A stretch of 64,000 nt of DNA from assembly GCA_002361235.1 (NCBI GenBank), contig DESI01000010.1, positions 56,246-120,245 on the forward strand. Direction: 5' to 3'. Source of the stretch: Porphyromonadaceae bacterium UBA3318 (GTDB lineage Bacteria > Bacteroidota > Bacteroidia > Bacteroidales > Muribaculaceae). The translations under genes and the position numbers were made by a program. Under the pieces are notes generated by a model. It ran no database searches. It was not told the origin of the DNA and was given only the letters and a program-made list of their open reading frames with translations. Shown here piece after piece: positions 52,945-59,198 of the stretch. Within the stretch, counting starts at the first letter, position 1. The number at the start of each line of letters is the position of its first letter.

Positions 52945-52975
52945 CAAAATTACTTCTTTTTACCGACATGACAAA
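52945..52975 (-). promoter_or_regulatory. Promoter for the mtnN operon
   Basis: Minus strand: TTTG (52975-52972), 19-nt spacer, TAATTTTG (52952-52945); 26 nt before the mtnN start at 52918. It would drive mtnN, the BASS gene, mazG, topB and the small Cys-rich gene, whose gaps are all 2-16 nt. Confidence 0.75.
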
Positions 52976-53048
52976 GAAATTGGAATAATGGATCTTATAG
53001 GAAGGTCAGGCATAGAACTATTTCTGTCTCTATTTTCCTATCGGAATT

Positions 53049-53191
53049 GATTGCCTCGGAGAGGCTGTTGCTCAGTATCACTACGATGGCTGAAGGGTGC
53101 GCTGATTGCCTCGTAGAGGCTGTTTCCCGTTAACCTCGATGGGGTGGATGCTACGATAGCTCGTTACCTCGGAGAGGTTGTTTCTCATTAA
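53049..53191. repeat. Three tandem REP-like hairpin units
   Basis: Three related units spaced about 55-58 nt begin at 53051, 53106 and 53164: TTGCCTCGGAGAGGCTGTT, TTGCCTCGTAGAGGCTGTT and TTACCTCGGAGAGGTTGTT. Each forms a 5-bp hairpin with a 3-nt loop (GCCTC/GAGGC or ACCTC/GAGGT); the change at the stem end is compensated on both sides. Units 2 and 3 continue into TTAACC and a CGATGGG-like motif. Confidence 0.8.
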
Positions 53192-53282
53192 CCCCACGAT
53201 GGGCGGCGACAGCGGCAGCTGGCACCGGCCTTCGTGGGGAGTATACCTGGAGTAGCACAGCTTGGTCGGAGACCATGCCGCT
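53122..53282 (+). repeat. Left inverted arm of the mobile element
   Basis: This 161-nt arm is the inverted partner of 53853-54014. Inside it are the hairpin ACCTC/GAGGT (53066-78 style unit at 53166-53178), a longer stem CCCCACGA (53192-53199) / TCGTGGGG (53232-53239), and TGGTC-GGA-GACCA (53263-53275). Confidence 0.8.
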
Positions 53283-53335
53283 GTACTGCCTGGTGTTACC
53301 TGCCTGGTGTTACAGTGGTGTAGTAGCTCTTATTA

Positions 53336-53367
53336 TTTGGTCATTTCATATTTTATGGTTACTTTTG
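53336..53367 (+). promoter_or_regulatory. Promoter of the transposase gene
   Basis: TTTG (53336-53339), 20-nt spacer, TACTTTTG (53360-53367), ending 4 nt before the ATG at 53372. It is a full match, so the transposase carries its own host-type promoter inside the element. Confidence 0.72.
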
Positions 53368-53371
53368 CTTT

Positions 53372-53839
53372 ATGAGCAAGGTTCGGGCATTATATCATAT
53401 AGTATTCGGTACACATAAGCGTTTGCCATCCATCACTGACCAATTCCGCAAGGACCTCTACATGGTGATTCTTGGTATTATCAAAGATTACAAAGTTCAG
53501 GGGCAGGTCAGTCGACTGATTCGCATCGGAGGCATTGAGAATCACGTGCATCTATTAATCGACCTTCATTCCATGATGGCATTGGCTCCATTGGTAGGCG
53601 AGATAAAACGACGCAGCAGTTTATGGATGAAAGAACAACGCGACAGATACCCGCTCTTTGACGCTTGGAGTCGCGAGTATTACGCTGCAACGCTTGCAGA
53701 AAAAGATAGTGGGGCCGTAATCGAATACATCAACCACCAGCAGGAACACCATCACGGAGCGGAAGATTACGAAGAAGAATTGAAACGATTAGTCGAGGAC
53801 GCCGGCCTTACATGGCATCCCGATATGATAGAGGATTAG
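53372..53839 (+). CDS. IS200-like (Y1, HUH) transposase
   Basis: Single-strand DNA transposase of 155 aa. The HUH metal-binding motif is H58-V-H60 in GGIENHVHLLIDL. The catalytic Tyr candidate is Y119 in VIEYINHQQEHH, with the usual Gln four residues later (YIxxQ pattern). The length fits the short Y1 transposases of IS200/IS605 and REP-associated (RAYT) type. There is no tnpB-like accessory gene. It is intact, with a normal start and its own promoter, and lies inside long inverted arms, unlike classical IS200 elements that have only short subterminal hairpins. Confidence 0.92.
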   Translation: MSKVRALYHIVFGTHKRLPSITDQFRKDLYMVILGIIKDYKVQGQVSRLIRIGGIENHVHLLIDLHSMMALAPLVGEIKRRSSLWMKEQRDRYPLFDAWSREYYAATLAEKDSGAVIEYINHQQEHHHGAEDYEEELKRLVEDAGLTWHPDMIED

Positions 53840-53852
53840 GTAGCTTAAGGCG

Positions 53853-54014
53853 AGCGGCATGGTCTCCGACCAAGCTGTGCCACGGCCTGGCATACTCCCC
53901 ACGAAGGCCGGTGCCAGCCATCGCTGTCTCCGTCCATCGTGGGGTTAATGAAAAACAACCTCTCCGAGGTAACCAGCTATCGGGACACCTACCCCATCGA
54001 GGTTAATAGGAAAC
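53853..54014 (-). repeat. Right inverted arm of the mobile element
   Basis: Inverted partner of 53122-53282. It includes TGGTC-TCC-GACCA (the complement of the left hairpin), CCCCACGA/TCGTGGGG and ACCTC-TCC-GAGGT (53958-53970). Beyond 54014 a degenerate unit (GGTCTCTCC) runs to about 54027 and then similarity stops. Confidence 0.8.
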
Positions 54015-54101
54015 GGTCTCTCCATTGTCTGCTTTTGCCATTAGTCCTCTGCTTTTAACATAATAATTCCAACATACCAAAGTTGAATTACTAAAAAAAT
54101 A

Positions 54102-54136
54102 TAGACCTTTGCCTTTTGGGTGCAGGCAAAGGTCTA
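54102..54136 (-). terminator. Intrinsic terminator of the lipoprotein gene
   Basis: A perfect 12-bp stem TAGACCTTTGCC / GGCAAAGGTCTA (54102-54113 and 54125-54136) with an 11-nt loop. On the minus strand it is followed by TATTTTTTT, a good T-tract, so it ends the transcript of the gene at 54185-54667. Confidence 0.85.
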
Positions 54137-54184
54137 AATGTTGATGTGATATCGGCAACAGCGCTTGAGCCTTTTGTATGTCGG

Positions 54185-54667
54185 TTATTGCGCCGGGGTA
54201 AAATGCTGGAATTGATAATTTATACCTACCAGATCTCCGGCTGCCGAAACATTGAATGTTATAAACAACCGTATATAGTATGCTTTACCTTCTAATGTAT
54301 AGGTTATCACATAACCTCCATTATTGACTAATGGTAGCGATGTACTCCATCCTTCACCGGGAACTGTCTTAATATCACATAGCTTTGATACATTCCCAAC
54401 AGAAACCATTTTCACATAACTGTATCCACTACCGTGAATTTTCACTGAAATTGTATTTCCTCTCCAAATAAAATATGGAGAGTAATAATCACCACCATCT
54501 ATTATATTTATACGACTACTCTCTGACGCTGAACCGCTGACAACATCTGTTGTGCTCGGTTTTCCCGGCTGGTCCGGTTCGTCGTCGTCACCGCCGCCGC
54601 ACGACGCCAGGCTGAGGCTCAGTACCGTGGCAAGCGTCAGCACGAAATACTTTAGATATTTCTCCAT
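54185..54667 (-). CDS. Lipoprotein of unknown function
   Basis: A 160-aa lipoprotein: signal peptide LTLATVLSLSLASC (lipobox LASC), then GGGDDDEPDQPGKP, an acidic low-complexity linker of the type found after the lipid anchor in Bacteroidota surface lipoproteins. The mature part is mostly beta-strand-like, with many aromatic and Ser/Gly residues (e.g. GDYYSPYFIWRGNTISVKIHG). I do not recognise the family. It lies alone between the mobile element and a Sua5-like gene, with its own terminator. Confidence 0.75.
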   Translation of the reverse strand: MEKYLKYFVLTLATVLSLSLASCGGGDDDEPDQPGKPSTTDVVSGSASESSRINIIDGGDYYSPYFIWRGNTISVKIHGSGYSYVKMVSVGNVSKLCDIKTVPGEGWSTSLPLVNNGGYVITYTLEGKAYYIRLFITFNVSAAGDLVGINYQFQHFTPAQ

Positions 54668-55021
54668 AAATCTTTCTCATGTCGCATCCATTCCTGATTT
54701 GACGTTAAGCTGTTATACGAAAAAAGCGTGGAATGATTTCTTGTCTATCTTCAAGGAGGCATCGCCAAACGCCTATCAGAGAAATAAACAGTCCACTCCC
54801 ACGCCTTACCGGATATCGATACCCCTTGTCGGGGAGTGGATATACGACAAGCATGAGCGTTCTTGACTGCTCTCTCCTTCTCTGATTTGAAATTGGCGAT
54901 TTCCTTGAAAGGATAAAGCAAAAAACGCTTCGATATGTCCGTGTGCACTAAACACACTCCGCAAAATTAATATTTTTACACGTCACCACCAAATTTGCGA
55001 AATAATCTCAATATTTTTCAC
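54668..55021. other. Non-coding stretch upstream of lipoprotein and tsaC genes
   Basis: No convincing gene. It holds a 9-bp inverted repeat TCCACTCCC (54792-54800) / GGGAGTGGA (54832-54840) separated by 31 nt, with a possible inner CCCC/GGGG hairpin. Short open frames in this stretch lack any recognisable pattern. The right part is AT-rich and serves as the promoter region of the Sua5-like gene. Confidence 0.55.
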
Positions 55022-55029
55022 TAAATTTG
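55022..55029 (+). promoter_or_regulatory. -7 element for the Sua5/YrdC-family gene
   Basis: TAAATTTG lies 24 nt before the ATG at 55054. A TTTG at 54994-54997 is 24 nt upstream, slightly farther than the usual spacing. Confidence 0.55.
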
Positions 55030-55053
55030 CTGGCAATCTAAACGTGTGATGCC

Positions 55054-55647
55054 ATGAATACTATCAAGATATGGAATGAGAAACCGTCGGACAATCAGCT
55101 GCGGGAAATCGCTGCGATTCTGGACGACGGTCAGACGGCAATCATACCGACGGACACGATGTATGCGTTGGTCTGCGATGCCATGAACATGAAGTCCATC
55201 GAACGTATATGCCGGCTAAAAAACATCAATCCGGACAAGACCGACCTTTCAATTCTCTGCTCCGACATTCGGATGGCGTCGGACTATGCCCGCATCGACA
55301 ACACCGGTTTCAAGATTCTGAAAGAACAGACGCCGGGTCCCGTCACACTTCTGTTCCGCACCGTGTCGAGTCTGCCGAAAGCGTTCAAGAACCGAAAGGT
55401 GGTTGGCGTCCGTATTCCCGACAATCCGATTGCGCTAAAGATAGTGGAGACATTGGGCCGTCCGTTACTGACGACCACCATCCAATACGAGGACGAGGAT
55501 TATGCCGTCAATCCCGAGCTGATAGCCGAGACCTACGACAAGACGATAGACCTGATGGTTGAGGGAGAACAGGGCCAGATACGCCAGTCGGCCATCATAG
55601 ACTGCACCGGCAATGAACCGGTGCTAATCCGCGAAGCTGTAGATTGA
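55054..55647 (+). CDS. Sua5/YciO/YrdC-family protein (threonylcarbamoyl-AMP synthase-like)
   Basis: A 197-aa YrdC-fold protein. The signature is the first block, TAIIPTDTMYALVCDAMNMKSIERICRLKN (PTDTxY and the RIxxLK motif), then KEQTPGPVTLLF (PGP motif), VVGVRIPDNPIA, and PLLTTTI. Members such as TsaC make threonylcarbamoyl-AMP from threonine, bicarbonate and ATP for the t6A37 tRNA modification completed by TsaD (30770 here). The form without an extra C-terminal Sua5 domain, and the VCD variant after the PTDTMY motif, resemble YciO, whose role is less clear, so a second paralogue elsewhere may be the true synthase. Confidence 0.82.
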   Translation: MNTIKIWNEKPSDNQLREIAAILDDGQTAIIPTDTMYALVCDAMNMKSIERICRLKNINPDKTDLSILCSDIRMASDYARIDNTGFKILKEQTPGPVTLLFRTVSSLPKAFKNRKVVGVRIPDNPIALKIVETLGRPLLTTTIQYEDEDYAVNPELIAETYDKTIDLMVEGEQGQIRQSAIIDCTGNEPVLIREAVD

Positions 55648-55923
55648 TTATAGGTCGAAGATTGCCGACTCGGCGGCATAGACGCCGATGATGCCGACAA
55701 TCATCAGCACTCCGAACGCCAGTGCCCACACGTCGAGTGTGCGCGACATCTGCGGTATGCGACGCATATACACCGCCAACAGATGGAAAAACGACATCAT
55801 GAAGGCGAAAAACACCGGTATGTACGTCCACCATTCAGTGCGCAACAGGCCTGTCATCACCGTCACGGCTATCACCAATACCATGGCGCACCACGCCATT
55901 ATCTTCGAATCCTTCAGTTTCAT
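55648..55923 (-). CDS. Small membrane protein of unknown function
   Basis: A 91-aa protein with three or so hydrophobic segments: MAWCAMVLVIAVTVMTGLL, YIPVFFAFMMSFFHLLAVYM, and VWALAFGVLMIVGIIGVYA. No family is recognised. Its stop directly abuts the stop of the Sua5-like gene on the other strand, and its start is 2 nt after the stop of the 310-aa Spi protein gene, which suggests co-transcription with that gene. Confidence 0.75.
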   Translation of the reverse strand: MKLKDSKIMAWCAMVLVIAVTVMTGLLRTEWWTYIPVFFAFMMSFFHLLAVYMRRIPQMSRTLDVWALAFGVLMIVGIIGVYAAESAIFDL

Positions 55924-55925
55924 AA

Positions 55926-56855
55926 TTATCTGTAAACCTTGAATGCATATATGTCGCCGTTCTGCGACATAGCCAATATTATATAATAACCCGAAGCCAT
56001 ACCGGCCAGGTCTATTTCCATTCGGTTCGTGCCGCGATACGTCTTACGCTGCATACGGGTGCCGTTCACGGCGAACACCTGCGACATCGCCGCCTCATCG
56101 GGCAGCAACACCGTGTAATGACTGCCGCCGCTACGCTGCAATATGGCGTCGTCGGGCGTCAGTATCCGGTCGTAGGCCGCAGCCCTGGCGCGTTCCTCCT
56201 CGGCCATTTCAGCCAGGAAATCTTCGTAGAACTTAAAGGGGACTTCCTCTGCTGCCAGCACATCGTCCAGCGTATAGTCGCGATACTGCTCCGGATCGTA
56301 CAGGTCGAACTCCACGGCCGTGGGCATCATCACCCATGCGTTGCGACGGTCGATGGTCTCCAGCCGGTCGCGGGCCTCGTCCGTGAGCCGACGGAATTCC
56401 ACGGTGGCGTAGGGATTGTTGATTACATCGGTGAAATACTTCGGTATATTCTCCCACGCCCCTTTTGCAGCCGTCGGAATTCGGCTGTCATACCGTATCA
56501 GCTCTATCTCGCGAGCATAGCGCTGAAACTGGTCGCGCTCGTCATCGCCCAGTTTTGCCTTGTCGAATGTATTCGTCCTGCTGAACGACAGCACCGGATA
56601 TGCCTTGGAATCGGCGGATATGGTCACATACCCGCCCTTGGGACTATTGTATGTGTAGAATGGCGTGAACAGCCGGTTGGTGGTCAACTCGCGGCCGTTC
56701 CACACCAATTTCGGTCTGCCCGTAACGGTGCCGTACATGGTGTTGAAGAAATTCTGCGCCAGCTGCATCGCCTGCTTCTGCGGAACCACCTCCGCGAACA
56801 CGGACGACACCGCGCTCAACGCCATTGTCAATATCAGGATAATTCTTCCTTTCAT
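55926..56855 (-). CDS. Secreted Spi-domain protein with C-terminal sorting-like tail
   Basis: A 309-aa exported protein with signal peptide ILILTMALSAVSSVFA. Residues about 22-95 (KQAMQLAQNFFNTM..., then FTPFYTYNSPKGGYVTISADSKAYPVLSFS) match the Spi/propeptide domain that inhibits streptopain-like C10 cysteine peptidases. No C10 catalytic domain follows. The last 75 residues, especially SQVFAVNGTRMQRKTYRG and IDLAGMASGYYIILAMSQNGDIYAFKVYR, have the look of a type IX secretion C-terminal sorting domain (GxxxxxxDLSxLxxGxYxV-like). The middle part is unrecognised. It might be a secreted protease inhibitor or a relict of a fused peptidase. Confidence 0.75.
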   Translation of the reverse strand: MKGRIILILTMALSAVSSVFAEVVPQKQAMQLAQNFFNTMYGTVTGRPKLVWNGRELTTNRLFTPFYTYNSPKGGYVTISADSKAYPVLSFSRTNTFDKAKLGDDERDQFQRYAREIELIRYDSRIPTAAKGAWENIPKYFTDVINNPYATVEFRRLTDEARDRLETIDRRNAWVMMPTAVEFDLYDPEQYRDYTLDDVLAAEEVPFKFYEDFLAEMAEEERARAAAYDRILTPDDAILQRSGGSHYTVLLPDEAAMSQVFAVNGTRMQRKTYRGTNRMEIDLAGMASGYYIILAMSQNGDIYAFKVYR

Positions 56856-56942
56856 ATCTCATATAACGGATTTATTTACCGAAATTTTATCAATTCTTGG
56901 CTTTTTTGCGCCATTTGATATTATTATGTGTGTTTTTTTCGT

Positions 56943-56950
56943 TAAATTTG
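56943..56950 (+). promoter_or_regulatory. -7 element for pfp
   Basis: TAAATTTG lies 54 nt before the ATG at 57005. No TTTG at the usual -33 distance; a TTTG at 56914-56917 is 25 nt away. The 54-nt leader has no strong structure. Confidence 0.55.
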
Positions 56951-57004
56951 CAGTCAGAAAATCAACTCACTAAAAGTAAACCAACATCACGATAAGACAG
57001 ACTC

Positions 57005-58660
57005 ATGAAAAAGAGTGCACTTCAGAAAGTGAGAGCTGAGTATCAGCCCAAGTTGCCCGAGACGTTGAAGGGCGCCGTAAAGCTCCGTATCGGCGAGCCT
57101 ACGGAATCCGTAGCCAATCAGGCAGAAATCAAGCAGCTGTTTCCCCACACCTACGGAATGCCCGTAGTAGAGTTCGAGCGCGATGAGAATCCCGCCCGCG
57201 TTGAGGAACCGTTCAATGTAGGTATCATCCTGTCGGGTGGTCAGGCTCCCGGCGGACACAACGTAGTAAGCGGTATTTTCGACGGTCTGAAGACCCTGAA
57301 CAAGGAGAACCGTCTGTACGGTTTCCTGATGGGCCCTGCCGGATTCATCAACCACCAGTATATGGAGCTGACAGCCGGCATCATCAAGGATTACCGCAAC
57401 ACCGGCGGTTTCGACATCATCGGTTCCGGCCGTACCAAGCTTGAGAAGCCCGAGCAGTTCGACGCCGGCCTCAAGATCCTGAAGGAGCTCAACATCAAGG
57501 CCCTGGTAATCATCGGCGGCGACGACTCCAACACCAACGCCGCAGTTTTGGCCGAATACTACAAGAACATCGGCGCAGACGTGCAGGTGATCGGCGTGCC
57601 CAAGACCATCGACGGCGACCTGAAGAACCAATGGATCGAGACCTCGTTCGGTTTCGACACCGCCTGCAAGGTATACAGCGAGGTTATCGGCAACATCCAG
57701 CGCGACTGTAACTCGGCCAAGAAGTACTATCACTTCATCAAGCTGATGGGCCGCTCGGCCAGCCACATCGCACTGGAGTGCGCTCTGGAGACCCAGCCCA
57801 ACATCTGCCTCATCTCCGAGGAGGTGCAGGCCAAGAAGATGACGCTGGACAATATCGTAAACTACATCTGCTACGTCATCAGCGAGCGTGCCAAGATGGG
57901 CTGGAACTTCGGTACCGTCCTCATCCCCGAAGGCCTGATCGAGTTCATTCCCTCTATGAAGGACCTGATAGCCGAGCTGAACGACGTGATCGAGGCTCAT
58001 CAGGACGAACTGGCCGAAGTGGACGAGAACGAGAAGCTGGAACTGATCCACGGCTATCTTACTCCCGTAAACGCCGACCTGTATAAGAGCCTGCCCAAGA
58101 ACATCGCGCTGCAGCTCAGCCTTGACCGCGACAGCCACGGTAACGTACAGGTGTCGCTGATCGAGACCGAGAACCTGCTGAGCCGCATGGTGGCCGCCCG
58201 TCTCGACGAGTGGGCCGAGCGTGGCGAATACAGCGGCAAGTTCAACGCACAGCACCACTTCTTCGGCTACGAGGGACGCTGCGCCGATCCCACCAACTTC
58301 GACGCCGACTATACCTATAGCCTCGGTTACAACGCAGCAATGCTGATCCACTCCGGCGTTACCGGCTACATGTCAAGCGTGCGCAACCTCACCGAGCCCA
58401 GCGACAAGTGGATTGCCGGCGGTATTCCAATCACCATGATGATGAACATGGAGCGCCGCAAGGGCGAGATGAAGCCCGTGATACAGAAGGCTCTGGTCGA
58501 CCTCAAGGGTCGTCCCTACCTGAAGTTCGCCTCCATGCGCGAGACTCTGGCACTGAACACACTCTATCAGTATCCCGGCCCGATCCAGTACTTCGGCCCC
58601 GCCGAAATCTGCGACCGTCCCTCCATGACGCTGCTGCTCGAGCGCGACAAGGAGATCTAA
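57005..58660 (+). CDS. pfp: PPi-dependent 6-phosphofructokinase
   Basis: Uses pyrophosphate for the reversible fructose 6-phosphate/fructose 1,6-bisphosphate step. The 551-aa protein is of the long (plant beta-like) PfpB group: GIILSGGQAPGGHNVVSG (nucleotide/PPi site), LVIIGGDDSNTNAA, VIGVPKTIDGDLKN (the PKTIDGDL catalytic block with a Lys and Asp typical of PPi specificity), and MGRSASHIALECAL. Use of this enzyme is common in Bacteroidales. It stands between two divergent sections and is followed by a strong hairpin before the thioredoxin gene. Confidence 0.95.
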   Translation: MKKSALQKVRAEYQPKLPETLKGAVKLRIGEPTESVANQAEIKQLFPHTYGMPVVEFERDENPARVEEPFNVGIILSGGQAPGGHNVVSGIFDGLKTLNKENRLYGFLMGPAGFINHQYMELTAGIIKDYRNTGGFDIIGSGRTKLEKPEQFDAGLKILKELNIKALVIIGGDDSNTNAAVLAEYYKNIGADVQVIGVPKTIDGDLKNQWIETSFGFDTACKVYSEVIGNIQRDCNSAKKYYHFIKLMGRSASHIALECALETQPNICLISEEVQAKKMTLDNIVNYICYVISERAKMGWNFGTVLIPEGLIEFIPSMKDLIAELNDVIEAHQDELAEVDENEKLELIHGYLTPVNADLYKSLPKNIALQLSLDRDSHGNVQVSLIETENLLSRMVAARLDEWAERGEYSGKFNAQHHFFGYEGRCADPTNFDADYTYSLGYNAAMLIHSGVTGYMSSVRNLTEPSDKWIAGGIPITMMMNMERRKGEMKPVIQKALVDLKGRPYLKFASMRETLALNTLYQYPGPIQYFGPAEICDRPSMTLLLERDKEI

Positions 58661-58686
58661 GAGGCAGCGATACCCTTTAACCTATT

Positions 58687-58720
58687 CACCCCTCCTGATT
58701 CCCAACAATCGGGAGGGGTG
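58687..58720 (+). terminator. Strong hairpin after pfp
   Basis: A 14-bp stem (58687-58700 with 58707-58720, one G-T pair, CACCCCTCC/GGAGGGGTG outer part) around the loop CCCAAC. It is followed by ACTATAAAAA rather than Ts, so termination may be incomplete and read-through into the thioredoxin-MFS-kdsB genes is possible. Confidence 0.65.
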
Positions 58721-58743
58721 ACTATAAAAATACATTACATACG

Positions 58744-59181
58744 ATGAAGACAATCAAGATTTTATTAGTGGCAGCCATGGTATCGGTCACTCTGAGCTGC
58801 AATTCCAAGACAGAGGCCGCCAAGGAGAAGGCCGACATGAAACAGACCGCCGTTGAGCAGCCAGTGGCCAAAGCCGCGCAGGATTCCGTCAACGCCGACG
58901 ACGAATGGCTCCCCACGGTCATCGATTTCTCGGCCACATGGTGCGGACCTTGCCGAATGATAGCTCCGGAGGTGCACAAGCTGGCCGAAAAATATGACGG
59001 CGCCGTTAAATTCCAGTTTGTCGACATCGACGAGCAGCAGGACCTGGCCATGAAATATGGCGTGGAGGCCGTGCCGACCTTCGTCATCCTCGATCCTGAC
59101 GGCAAGGAAACAAACCGTATCGTCGGCGCCAACGTCGAGGGGCTTGTCAACGCCATTGAATATGTAATCGCCAATCAATAA
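58744..59181 (+). CDS. Thioredoxin-like lipoprotein
   Basis: A 145-aa protein: signal peptide IKILLVAAMVSVTLSC with lipobox TLSC, a charged linker, then a thioredoxin fold with VIDFSATWCGPCRMIAPE (CGPC active site), FQFVDIDEQQDLAMKYGVEAVPTFVIL (cis-Pro in VPTF) and VGANVEGLVNAI. The lipid anchor puts it in the periplasm or outer membrane, for disulfide exchange or reduction there. It precedes the MFS gene by 17 nt. Confidence 0.92.
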   Translation: MKTIKILLVAAMVSVTLSCNSKTEAAKEKADMKQTAVEQPVAKAAQDSVNADDEWLPTVIDFSATWCGPCRMIAPEVHKLAEKYDGAVKFQFVDIDEQQDLAMKYGVEAVPTFVILDPDGKETNRIVGANVEGLVNAIEYVIANQ

Positions 59182-59198
59182 CTAACTATATCAACACA

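Larger units (their letters stand above)
53049..54027. mobile_element. REP-like mobile element: HUH transposase between inverted hairpin-bearing arms
   Basis: A self-contained unit of about 980 bp inserted between mtnN and a lipoprotein gene. A single IS200-like transposase (53372-53839) is flanked by two large inverted arms (53122-53282 and 53853-54014) that match along their whole length with about 20 differences and one small indel by eye. Further hairpin units extend the left end. The arms contain small palindromes with the shared apex TCGGAGA. This organisation recalls RAYT transposases with REP sequences. The exact ends and any target site are uncertain. Confidence 0.8.

Noticed and set aside
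52919..52969. An upstream start for mtnN adding 17 residues
   Set aside because: It reaches into the TAATTTTG promoter box; family members begin MRILIVAAM or similar.
53049..53191. CRISPR array
   Set aside because: The three units are palindromic and differ from each other, spacers are not of constant length and there are no cas genes.
54751..54957. A 68-codon minus-strand frame upstream of the lipoprotein
   Set aside because: No motif, no promoter, and it runs across the 9-bp inverted repeat.
56987..58351. A 454-codon open frame on the minus strand opposite pfp
   Set aside because: Antisense to the well-supported pfp and composed of valine/leucine/glycine-rich low-information sequence. 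No start signals.
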